NCBI GenBank assembly: GCA_937944945.1
Contig: CALEBD010000265.1
Coordinates: forward strand, 1-7,494
DNA from: an uncultured Clostridium sp.
GTDB taxonomy: Bacteria > Bacillota > Clostridia > Peptostreptococcales > Peptostreptococcaceae
Direction: 5' to 3'
DNA length: 7,494 bases
The notes beneath the pieces were generated by a model that saw only the letters and a program-made list of their open reading frames with translations, was not told where the DNA came from and made no database searches. A program made the translations under genes and the position numbers. Numbering within the stretch: the first letter of the stretch is position 1; every line of letters starts with the position of its first letter. This document shows, piece by piece, positions 1-5,651 of the stretch.

Positions 1-119
1 TCCCAGATAATGAGGATGTCAATTCATTGGGTAAGCGTAGGACTTTAGAATATGTACGAGAGACGACATATCAGACTTATCAAGAACTTTTAACTATAAA
101 ATCACAGTTAAAATTATAA
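1..119 (+). CDS. 3' end of an unknown gene (partial)
   Basis: An open frame enters from the left edge (first complete codon at base 3) and runs 38 codons to a TAA at 117-119. Only the C-terminal part of the protein is visible. It is charged and hydrophilic, ends in a probably helical segment (TYQTYQELLTIKSQLKL), and shows no recognisable domain. The stop overlaps the next start codon as TAATG, the close coupling seen elsewhere in this run, which supports it being a real gene end rather than a chance open frame. The function cannot be judged from this fragment. Confidence 0.6.
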   Translation, partial: PDNEDVNSLGKRRTLEYVRETTYQTYQELLTIKSQLKL

Positions 120-955
120 TGGCACAACGAGAACCTTCTATACATATCTCTAAAACTTTATTCCGTAAATTATGGAATGAAATGGGTGATATGGTATCTG
201 AGGAATTTGTAGATAAGTTTTTTACAAGAGCCAGGCAATATTCTTTAGATCATAGATCAGTAGTTGGGGAAAATAAACCTGTAAGAAAAAAGGCTATCAG
301 TAGAACTTCAAGTAGTATAGGAGATGCTAATTTATTAGCCGATATTATATACTCTACTAGAATACAACTAAAACATATAGGAGTAACTAAAATAAAGCAA
401 ACAGATTTACAATGGGCATCAATAAAAGAGTTGGTACCTGTTGTAAATGAGTTCTGTCAGAAGTATGGATTTGAACCTCGCCATGGTTATATTGAATTTG
501 TAACTACTGGCCTTAAACTTATGGCTCAGGCAAAGAGGGTTAATTATAACTTCTGTGCTAATTGGTTACATCAAAGAGTTAATTGGATAATTGAGATATA
601 TGATTCTGAGATAGAAGTTAAAGAGGATAAATATCCAGAATATACTAGAGAGGTATATGAGAACTATACAAAGGAAATCCTCGACAGAATAGGTATCAAC
701 AATACTTATGATAAGAATCCTCAAGAATATGTATGGTTTGTAAGGGCAAGGAAACTTGCAGATGAAATAGGGGTTGACTATGAAACTTTTGTTCAAGCCC
801 AATTCTATGCTCTTGAATTCTGTAATGGTATACCTAAGATAGAAGATCTATCAAATGATAAGGCCCGTCAAAGAGTAATTAATTATATGGCTAAATTTAA
901 TATTGTATCCCGACCTAAATCAGAACATGTAGATTGGGATGCCTTTAAAAGATAA
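119..955 (+). CDS. Unknown phage protein, 278 aa
   Basis: I do not recognise this protein. It is soluble-looking, with no signal peptide or membrane segment. The N-terminus (about 8-40) looks helical, followed by a basic, Ser-rich linker (about 52-67). Two mostly helical blocks follow: about 95-160, rich in aromatic residues, and about 203-260, which contains EYVWFVRARKLADEIGVD and then an aromatic stretch ending in NGIPKIEDL. The ATG overlaps the previous stop (TAATG), and there is no Shine-Dalgarno sequence. It sits three bases upstream of a membrane peptide and just before the UvsW-like helicase, so a role in replication or recombination is possible, but only by position. Confidence 0.85.
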   Translation: MAQREPSIHISKTLFRKLWNEMGDMVSEEFVDKFFTRARQYSLDHRSVVGENKPVRKKAISRTSSSIGDANLLADIIYSTRIQLKHIGVTKIKQTDLQWASIKELVPVVNEFCQKYGFEPRHGYIEFVTTGLKLMAQAKRVNYNFCANWLHQRVNWIIEIYDSEIEVKEDKYPEYTREVYENYTKEILDRIGINNTYDKNPQEYVWFVRARKLADEIGVDYETFVQAQFYALEFCNGIPKIEDLSNDKARQRVINYMAKFNIVSRPKSEHVDWDAFKR

Positions 956-958
956 GAT

Positions 959-1078
959 ATGAAAAGGTATGATCCGATGGTAGAAGCAGTTAAACCATTA
1001 TTTGTGTTATACGTAGTAGCTATAATAATTGGTTTGATATTAGGTATTATTTGTTGGATATTTGATATAAGAATATGA
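959..1078 (+). CDS. 39-aa single-pass membrane peptide
   Basis: This short frame starts at an ATG three bases after the preceding stop and encodes a 39-aa protein. The first 13 residues are polar with net basic character (starting MKRYDPMVEAVK). They are followed by about 22 hydrophobic residues (14-35) rich in Ile, Leu and Val, with two Gly and a Cys-Trp near the end, then a short DIRI tail. This is a typical single transmembrane helix. Its TGA stop overlaps the helicase start as ATGA, so it fills the gap exactly and is probably translationally coupled. The function is unknown. Small membrane peptides in phage early operons may act on the host envelope or tether replication proteins, but nothing here shows which. 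Confidence 0.7.
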   Translation: MKRYDPMVEAVKPLFVLYVVAIIIGLILGIICWIFDIRI

Positions 1079-2505
1079 TAACTATAACTATCAAGAACTG
1101 TAATGTTTGTGAGATTTCTGGCCCAGCTAAATTCACAAACAAATTATATGAGGCTTTCAGGATCAAGCATCCCGATGCTTGGCATATAATGATGTATAGT
1201 AGGGCAAAAAATTGGGATGGTTATGTAAAGTATATCTCAGATTATGGTCAATTCAAGATAGGCCTATTAAATAGGGTTTATAATGAATGCTGTAAAATGG
1301 GACAAAAAGTAAAAATTATAGATAATAGACCACCGTTAGGAATTAAACCAGTAATTCCAGATGTACTGGGAGATAAAAATCTACGGGAAGTACAAAAAGA
1401 AGCTCTAGAAAAGATATTAAATAACCGTGTAGGGAATATTCCATTCCTTATTTGTGCATCTGACTTAGCAGTTAATTTTGGTAAGACCCTTATATTTTGT
1501 GGGTTACATCAAGCCTTTAATAGGGAGTTGAAAACTGTATTGTTATTAAACAGTGCAGATTTGTTTAAGCAATTCAAAAAGGAGATTCCAGAGTTGTTAC
1601 CAGGTGAAAACATATCATTCATTCAGGGAAGTAAATGCAATAACTGGGGTAATTTCAATGTGTGCATGGTTCAATCATTATCCTCTAACATAAAAAAGTA
1701 CCAAAGATTCCTATCAGAAATTGATATGGTACTCATTGATGAGGCTGATGTCATAGATAACAAAACTTATAAAACTGTAATACAGCACTTATACAATTCT
1801 AGAATAAGGATAGGATTGAGTGGTACAATTTACATGAGTGATCAAAAGAAAAAATTGATACATAACTTGAATATCATGTCTTTCATCGGTGATAAAGTTA
1901 ACCAAGTTAAACTTGTTGATATGATAGAGAAAGGATATTCTACTCCCATTACTTGTAAATTGGTATATGCTCCATTCAAGTATTCTAAAGAAGTTGACTA
2001 TCCAACAGAATACAAAGAAGTGATATGTGATAATAAAGAAGCTTGGAAATTTTCTCTTGATCGTACCAAATACAATCTGAAGAGAAAGAGATTGCCAGCT
2101 CTTATTGTATGTAAGTTCATAGATCATTGTGAAAATCTTTACAAGTATTACGTTAAACATCTTGGAAATAATTACAGTATACAATATGTACATCACAAGA
2201 CAAAAGGGCGTGATAAAATTCTACAAGATTTCAGGGAAGGGAGAATTGATGTGCTAATTGCTACTACAATCATTTCTAGAGGTCAAAATTTCCCTGAATT
2301 GAAATATCTTCAGAATACTGCATCAATGGATTCTAATGAAAAATCAATACAGATATTGGGACGTCTTGCAAGAACTCACATGAATAAAAAGAAAGCTTAT
2401 TTAGATGACCTTCAATTTCCCGGTCATTATCTTAAAAGGCATGCCAATCATAGAAGAATGTATTATCAGAAAGAAAATCTAAGGGTAATCAAGGTGGAAG
2501 GATAA
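1075..2505 (+). CDS. uvsW: UvsW-like superfamily 2 DNA/RNA helicase
   Basis: This is a 476-aa DExD/H-box helicase. The N-terminal part (about 35-68) has the motif NWDGYVKY followed by QFKIGLLNRV, which matches the small N-terminal substrate-binding domain of T4 UvsW-type enzymes (WDG, then GLL). Core motifs in order: LREVQKEAL (103-111); a Walker A-like segment ending NFGKT (K137, T138); DEAD (222-225); SGT in place of SAT (249-251); motif V around IATTIISRGQNFPE (395-408); and motif VI QILGRLAR (426-433). UvsW unwinds branched DNA and R-loops and helps move T4 from origin- to recombination-dependent replication; a similar role here is inference. The start overlaps the upstream stop by four bases. 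The length is close to T4 UvsW. The RAD25/XPB-like group of SF2 is the nearest alternative label. Confidence 0.9.
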   Translation: MITITIKNCNVCEISGPAKFTNKLYEAFRIKHPDAWHIMMYSRAKNWDGYVKYISDYGQFKIGLLNRVYNECCKMGQKVKIIDNRPPLGIKPVIPDVLGDKNLREVQKEALEKILNNRVGNIPFLICASDLAVNFGKTLIFCGLHQAFNRELKTVLLLNSADLFKQFKKEIPELLPGENISFIQGSKCNNWGNFNVCMVQSLSSNIKKYQRFLSEIDMVLIDEADVIDNKTYKTVIQHLYNSRIRIGLSGTIYMSDQKKKLIHNLNIMSFIGDKVNQVKLVDMIEKGYSTPITCKLVYAPFKYSKEVDYPTEYKEVICDNKEAWKFSLDRTKYNLKRKRLPALIVCKFIDHCENLYKYYVKHLGNNYSIQYVHHKTKGRDKILQDFREGRIDVLIATTIISRGQNFPELKYLQNTASMDSNEKSIQILGRLARTHMNKKKAYLDDLQFPGHYLKRHANHRRMYYQKENLRVIKVEG

Positions 2506-2528
2506 TACGCACGCGTATGCGTATATAC
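2505..2528. repeat. Alternating purine-pyrimidine tract (left flank)
   Basis: Twenty-four consecutive bases alternate purine and pyrimidine without a break, mixing CG, CA/TG and TA steps, in an otherwise AT-rich genome. It starts at the last base of the helicase stop codon. It contains ACGCACGCGTA (2507-2517), which recurs with one mismatch at 2662-2672. Such tracts can adopt Z-DNA under negative supercoiling. A 7-bp pairing of TATGCGT (2516-2522) with ACGCATA (2666-2672) would enclose the whole hairpin block. Confidence 0.8.
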
Positions 2529-2540
2529 TTACCTGTATAT

Positions 2541-2576
2541 CTCTATTAGTATTTAGTATACTAAATACTAATAGAG
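2541..2576. repeat. 36-bp perfect palindrome
   Basis: The 16-nt arm CTCTATTAGTATTTAG (2541-2556) is followed by TATA (itself self-complementary) and the exact reverse complement of the arm (2561-2576), giving an uninterrupted 36-bp palindrome. As RNA it would form a 16-bp stem with a UAUA loop; as DNA it could extrude a cruciform or bind a dimeric protein. A palindrome of this length is far beyond chance in a short gap. Candidate roles are operator, replication-origin element, hairpin-telomere (protelomerase) site or RNase III site. Nothing visible decides among these. Confidence 0.9.
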
Positions 2577-2649
2577 GTTTATATAGCTAAAGCTATATAA
2601 ACTTATACTTTCTATACTTACTAAAGTAGGTATTTAAGCTAAAGCTTAA
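2575..2649 (+). repeat. Three tandem hairpins with the same TAAA loop
   Basis: Three stem-loops follow directly after the palindrome. The first pairs 2575-2587 with 2592-2604 (13 bp with one G-U, core TTTATATAGC). The second pairs 2614-2621 with 2626-2633 (8 bp with one G-U). The third pairs 2634-2639 with 2644-2649 (TTAAGC with GCTTAA). Each loop is TAAA (2588-2591, 2622-2625, 2640-2643). Shared loops on stems of different sequence suggest that the structure is selected, perhaps as RNA, rather than recent duplication. Confidence 0.8.
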
Positions 2650-2651
2650 TA

Positions 2652-2672
2652 ATGCGCACACACGCACGCATA
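2652..2672. repeat. Alternating purine-pyrimidine tract (right flank)
   Basis: Twenty-one consecutive bases alternate purine and pyrimidine, mostly CG and CA steps. The tract closes the hairpin block on the right as the 2505-2528 tract opens it on the left. It ends in ACGCACGCATA (2662-2672), a direct copy with one mismatch of 2507-2517. Its GC content stands out against the surrounding AT-rich sequence. Confidence 0.8.
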
Positions 2673-2765
2673 AGGGATTGCCTGAAAGTTAGTACATATA
2701 CTATTCTACATCAATGAAACCAAAAAACCTATTAACTACTGAACGATATCAAAACACTCAAATAT

Positions 2766-3167
2766 ATGGCTAAGAAAAAGAAAGACAAACTTAAAGATGC
2801 CAGGGAAGAACTAGAAACTGGTGATATCCTTGAACCCATGGATATCTCTAAGTTGGGAACAAATGGAGATCCATGTTTTGGTAAGCATTATGACCTTTCA
2901 ACCAAGGAATGTAAGATGTGTGGGGATTCAGAACTATGTTGTATCAAGTTCACAGCTCTCATGGGTAAAACCCGTAAGGAGTTGGAAGCAGATACTCAGT
3001 TTAAGGATTTGGAACCACTGATTGATATGGCAGGTTGCAAGAAGTATTACAGAAAGTTAGTAAGGGATAAACTTAGTAAGAGAGAAATACTAGACAAGCT
3101 TCAGAATAAATTCGAATTATCCCGTAAAGAAGTAAGAGATTTATATCGTAAATTTAACAGTAAATAA
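2766..3167 (+). CDS. Small Cys-rich (putative zinc-binding) protein, 133 aa
   Basis: The protein has a very basic N-terminus (MAKKKKDKLK) and then a compact Cys-rich segment: DPCFGKHYDL followed by C49, C52, C58 and C59. With C37 the spacing is C-x11-C-x2-C-x5-C-C, which suggests a zinc ribbon or knuckle. The C-terminal third (about 93-133) is Lys/Arg-rich and helical. SKREILDKLQNKF and LSRKEVRDLYRKF together could form a helix-turn-helix. The whole looks like a small nucleic-acid-binding protein, but I cannot assign a family. It is the first gene after the hairpin-rich gap and ends one base before the dUTPase start. A role as a regulator acting on the upstream repeats is an attractive but untested idea. 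Confidence 0.85.
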   Translation: MAKKKKDKLKDAREELETGDILEPMDISKLGTNGDPCFGKHYDLSTKECKMCGDSELCCIKFTALMGKTRKELEADTQFKDLEPLIDMAGCKKYYRKLVRDKLSKREILDKLQNKFELSRKEVRDLYRKFNSK

Positions 3168-3168
3168 C

Positions 3169-3744
3169 ATGATTCAATTAGAGTTCACAAAGATTCGGGA
3201 TGTTAAATCACCCAACCGAGCAAATGAGGGTGATGCAGGTTTAGATTTTTATGTACCTAAGTTATCAGAAAAGGATATACTTAGAGTAGGGGAAAAAGAT
3301 TTACGTGATATGGTTGGTATCAATCGTAAAATGTATAGTAAAGGTTATATCAAGTTCAATGGTATTGGAACAGATGATCTTTATGTAATCATTAAACCTC
3401 ATGGAAGATTGCTTATCCCATCAGGAATAAAGGTATTGATTAACCCAAAAGAATCCATGTTAATGGCAGCAAATAAGTCTGGGGTTGCTACCAAAGATGG
3501 ATTAACATTCACTGCAGAAATTGTGGATAGTCCTTATACTGGTGAGATGCACATAGGTATACAAAACAATTCACCTGAAGAAGTATGGATACCTCTTCAA
3601 CAGGATAAGAAGATAATGCAGTTCATACATGTTCCAATCCTACTTTCAAATCCCATAGAGATACCTAATGAGGAGTATGAAAAGAAAGCAAAGGACTGGG
3701 GAACAAGAGGAGACAAAGGATTTGGTGCACACGATAACAAATAA
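3169..3744 (+). CDS. dut: dUTPase, trimeric dUTP pyrophosphatase family
   Basis: This enzyme hydrolyses dUTP to dUMP and PPi, keeping uracil out of DNA and supplying dUMP. All signature regions are visible in the 191-aa product: motif 1 GDAGLDFY (21-28, catalytic Asp region); the IPSGI strand (83-87); motif 2 as NKSGVATKDGL (102-112) in place of the usual RSSLAxKxGL; motif 3 EIVDSPYTGEM (117-127, with D120, Y123, G125); motif 4 reduced to IMQF (149-152); and the C-terminal motif 5 RGDKGFGAHD (180-189) that closes over the active site. The protein is longer than the usual ~150 aa because about 35 extra residues (roughly 30-74) lie between motif 1 and the next strand. The start lies one base after the upstream stop, and the stop lies four bases before the next gene. 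Confidence 0.95.
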   Translation: MIQLEFTKIRDVKSPNRANEGDAGLDFYVPKLSEKDILRVGEKDLRDMVGINRKMYSKGYIKFNGIGTDDLYVIIKPHGRLLIPSGIKVLINPKESMLMAANKSGVATKDGLTFTAEIVDSPYTGEMHIGIQNNSPEEVWIPLQQDKKIMQFIHVPILLSNPIEIPNEEYEKKAKDWGTRGDKGFGAHDNK

Positions 3745-3748
3745 GAAG

Positions 3749-4660
3749 ATGGACTCGAGGGACATAATTCAGGAACCTGGTATCATACCTGGTGATAAGT
3801 ATTTGGAAGAGATATACTCTATGCAAAAAGAACTGTTATCTGGTTATATAGGCATAGAGGGATTACCACAATACCCAATAGACATAAATACTAAGGCATC
3901 ACAATCCTTGTTGAAGGATTTCACTGCTAGAGTGGTAGAGGAATTATCAGAGGGATATGAATCATTCCAAGCTATCAGTGAAAGTATGAGTAAAAATCAT
4001 TGGAAGTTAGCTAATGGTAATTGTGAAGACTCAATCTACATTGAATTGTTAAACAATCTTCAAAATGCCAATGAAGAGAATGCAGATGCAATACACTTCT
4101 TTGTAGAGTTGCTAATATATGCAAATGTAGGTCCAGATGACATTATGTCATATATGGAGAAGTATGCTAAGGATAATCACTTCAATAAGATTGAAATTGA
4201 TAGTTTCAATGAAATGAGAGGTGATGTATTATCTCCTGCTCAGAATATGGGAGTGAAATGGTTGATGGATGAGGGTAATATTGATGTTACACTTAATCAT
4301 CAAAAGATAGATCTCTTAAAGTGGTATGAGAATAAAGATAGTGGATCTTTACCTGAATACAACATAAACTTATTAGTTGGTGGTAGGATGTATAACTATG
4401 AGGACTATGAAATTCAATATCCATACATACTGTGGAAGATAACCCATCACCTTAACATTGCTCGTAACTTTTTGAAGAATAAGCCTTGGAAGCAATCTCA
4501 GGTAATGACTCAAGAGTTAAAGTACCAGGCTGAATTAGTGAAGGCATTCATATATTTCTGTGGATACCTTGGATGGATAGGTATGGATTCAAAGGAAGTA
4601 TTCTATATCTACTTCAAGAAGAATCACGTTAATATGTTCCGTCAAAAGTCGAAGTATTAA
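3749..4660 (+). CDS. All-alpha NTP pyrophosphatase (dimeric dUTPase / dCTPase-like)
   Basis: I chose the ATG at 3749, four bases after the dUTPase stop, giving 303 aa. The frame stays open upstream to another ATG at 3668, but that would overlap the dUTPase gene by 77 bases. The protein is helical and carries the MazG/dimeric-dUTPase metal motifs: E65-x2-E68 (in VEELSEGYE) and E110-x2-D113 (in EENADAIHFF). The C-terminus (287-303) reads YIYFKKNHVNMFRQKSKY, matching the K-N...N..RQ..Y ending of dimeric dUTPases and T4 gp56 (recalled as LYYLKNAENFARQDRGY). Family members hydrolyse dUTP, dCTP or other dNTPs to monophosphates. With a trimeric dUTPase next door and cytosine-type TS-fold genes downstream, dCTPase activity is a reasonable inference; dUTPase or house-cleaning NTPase activity remain alternatives. 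Confidence 0.8.
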   Translation: MDSRDIIQEPGIIPGDKYLEEIYSMQKELLSGYIGIEGLPQYPIDINTKASQSLLKDFTARVVEELSEGYESFQAISESMSKNHWKLANGNCEDSIYIELLNNLQNANEENADAIHFFVELLIYANVGPDDIMSYMEKYAKDNHFNKIEIDSFNEMRGDVLSPAQNMGVKWLMDEGNIDVTLNHQKIDLLKWYENKDSGSLPEYNINLLVGGRMYNYEDYEIQYPYILWKITHHLNIARNFLKNKPWKQSQVMTQELKYQAELVKAFIYFCGYLGWIGMDSKEVFYIYFKKNHVNMFRQKSKY

Positions 4661-4661
4661 T

Positions 4662-5651
4662 ATGAACATAGTAAAGAGCAATAGGCCAGTAGATGCTTGG
4701 GAGCAAATACTTGAAAATTTTTTGGTTAAGAAACCAGAATGGTTTGGTGAAGGAATAGGGTATAACTTAACAGATTCATTATTCACTTATGATCTGGTAG
4801 TAGAGATATCAGAAGCTAAGTTTGATCCAGAATTTGATTTTGGTAAGTTATTTGGATATACAGCTACTAAGTGGACTGGATTAATAACTAATTACCTTGA
4901 TCTTGATATTCTTGATCAGGCAAAGTTAATGATAAGGAAGTTAGAGGAGAATAAGGCAGTAAATAAGAATTATCACATCGGTTTCCATTTTGCTGACAAT
5001 CATGGCAGTGGAAAAGGATGCTTGGTTGGAGGTATATTCTCCCGTAAGATTGGGGTTGATAATCCCGAGGTGACGGTAATCATACGTTCATCAGAAATAG
5101 TTACAAGGTTGCCTATAGACATGTTGTTGTTCTGTCGTATGGGACAGTACATTTATGGTCATGATAATTTCTCATTGAAGTTAGTTATCAAGGCTGCTTG
5201 GGCAAATGATACTACTATACTTCTATATCAGAACATAAAGGACTTAAAAGAGTTCTTGAAAGAAAACTGTAATGATGAGGCTCGTAGGAAAAAGATACGT
5301 AAGTCACTGAAAAAATTAATGACAAGTGATGAGGCTAGTTATAAAACCTATGGCAACAGTTTTAGAGCTTTCAAAGTACTTAGGAAAGATTTAGGATATA
5401 AGCAAAAATCAATGTTGGCCTCTGACTTAGAAATTGGAGATTGGGATGGAATTCCATTACCAGAGGTATGTCCATCAATTCTAAAGCGTAACATGATAAA
5501 GAAGACATATCTTAAGTTCACAGAGAAGTATGGCCTTAAACTAAAGTTGGAAGAGAATACAGAGAAGAAAAAGAAAAAGTTGATATCATTCTCTTCACCT
5601 GATGAAGATGATATGGATGATAACGAACCAATAGCTGAGGCTAATGAGTAA
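4662..5651 (+). CDS. Divergent thymidylate-synthase-fold protein A, 329 aa
   Basis: The middle of the protein aligns by eye to the thymidylate synthase / dCMP hydroxymethylase core: C120 (in GKGCL) at the nucleophile position; R142-S-S-E145 for the R-S-x-D phosphate-binding motif; then LPID, with D153 exactly 11 residues after R142 where TS has Asn in LPFN; and Y189 for TS Y209, while the partner His appears replaced by Leu. The Arg pair that contacts the phosphate from the other subunit is not evident. The N-terminal part (about 55-80) has DPEFDFG and KWTGLITNY, both shared with the next gene. The domain at about 230-265 (RAFKVLR...GDWDGIP) is also shared. A tail of about 65 residues with KKKKK and DEDDMDDNE is unique to this copy. 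The fold call is motif-based, and catalysis is uncertain. Confidence 0.7.
   Translation: MNIVKSNRPVDAWEQILENFLVKKPEWFGEGIGYNLTDSLFTYDLVVEISEAKFDPEFDFGKLFGYTATKWTGLITNYLDLDILDQAKLMIRKLEENKAVNKNYHIGFHFADNHGSGKGCLVGGIFSRKIGVDNPEVTVIIRSSEIVTRLPIDMLLFCRMGQYIYGHDNFSLKLVIKAAWANDTTILLYQNIKDLKEFLKENCNDEARRKKIRKSLKKLMTSDEASYKTYGNSFRAFKVLRKDLGYKQKSMLASDLEIGDWDGIPLPEVCPSILKRNMIKKTYLKFTEKYGLKLKLEENTEKKKKKLISFSSPDEDDMDDNEPIAEANE

Larger units (their letters stand above)
2506..2765. other. Hairpin-rich intergenic region
   Basis: This is the longest internal gap between protein genes. Bases 2505-2649 are almost continuous inverted repeats: ATACGCA/TGCGTAT (2505-2511 with 2518-2524), ATATAC/GTATAT (2523-2528 with 2535-2540), the palindrome at 2541-2576, and three hairpins to 2649. 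The remainder (2673-2765) is unstructured, AT-rich leader. TTG at 2678-2680 and TACTATTC at 2699-2706 weakly resemble the two elements of a Bacteroidota promoter at plausible spacing, but the match is poor. The region separates two coupled gene runs on the same strand, so it could terminate one transcript and start another, act as an RNA processing site, or serve as a replication origin. No T-tract follows any hairpin, so a classical terminator is not obvious. Confidence 0.75.

Noticed and set aside
566..802. Minus-strand open frame of 78 codons inside the 278-aa gene
   Set aside because: Fully inside a well-supported + gene, and the product is hydrophobic low-complexity sequence of the kind produced by the antisense of AT-rich coding DNA.
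1789..2196. Minus-strand open frame of 135 codons inside the helicase gene
   Set aside because: It lies over helicase domain 2 sequence with clear motifs on the + strand. The antisense product has no recognisable features.
2505..2672. CRISPR array or transposon with terminal inverted repeats
   Set aside because: The repeats are hairpins of differing sequence rather than identical repeats with spacers, and no transposase or clean target duplication is visible.
2678..2706. Possible Bacteroidota-type promoter
   Set aside because: Only TTG and a degenerate TAnnTTTG-like element match; too weak to list as a promoter in AT-rich sequence.
2714..2773. 19-codon frame that could be a leader peptide before the Cys-rich gene
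   Set aside because: It overlaps the next start by eight bases, but it is very short, has no ribosome site or attenuator-like codon run, and could easily arise by chance.
2821..3021. Plus-strand open frame of 66 codons in another frame of the Cys-rich gene
   Set aside because: Entirely inside the longer, correctly spaced gene. The product is Trp/Ser/Val-rich without any motif.
3668..3748. N-terminal extension of the all-alpha pyrophosphatase
   Set aside because: This would overlap the conserved C-terminal motif of the dUTPase by 77 bases. The ATG at 3749, four bases after the dUTPase stop, fits the tight spacing of the operon.
4589..4786. Minus-strand open frame of 65 codons across the junction of two + genes
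   Set aside because: It overlaps the conserved ending of the pyrophosphatase and the start of protein A, and has no supporting features.
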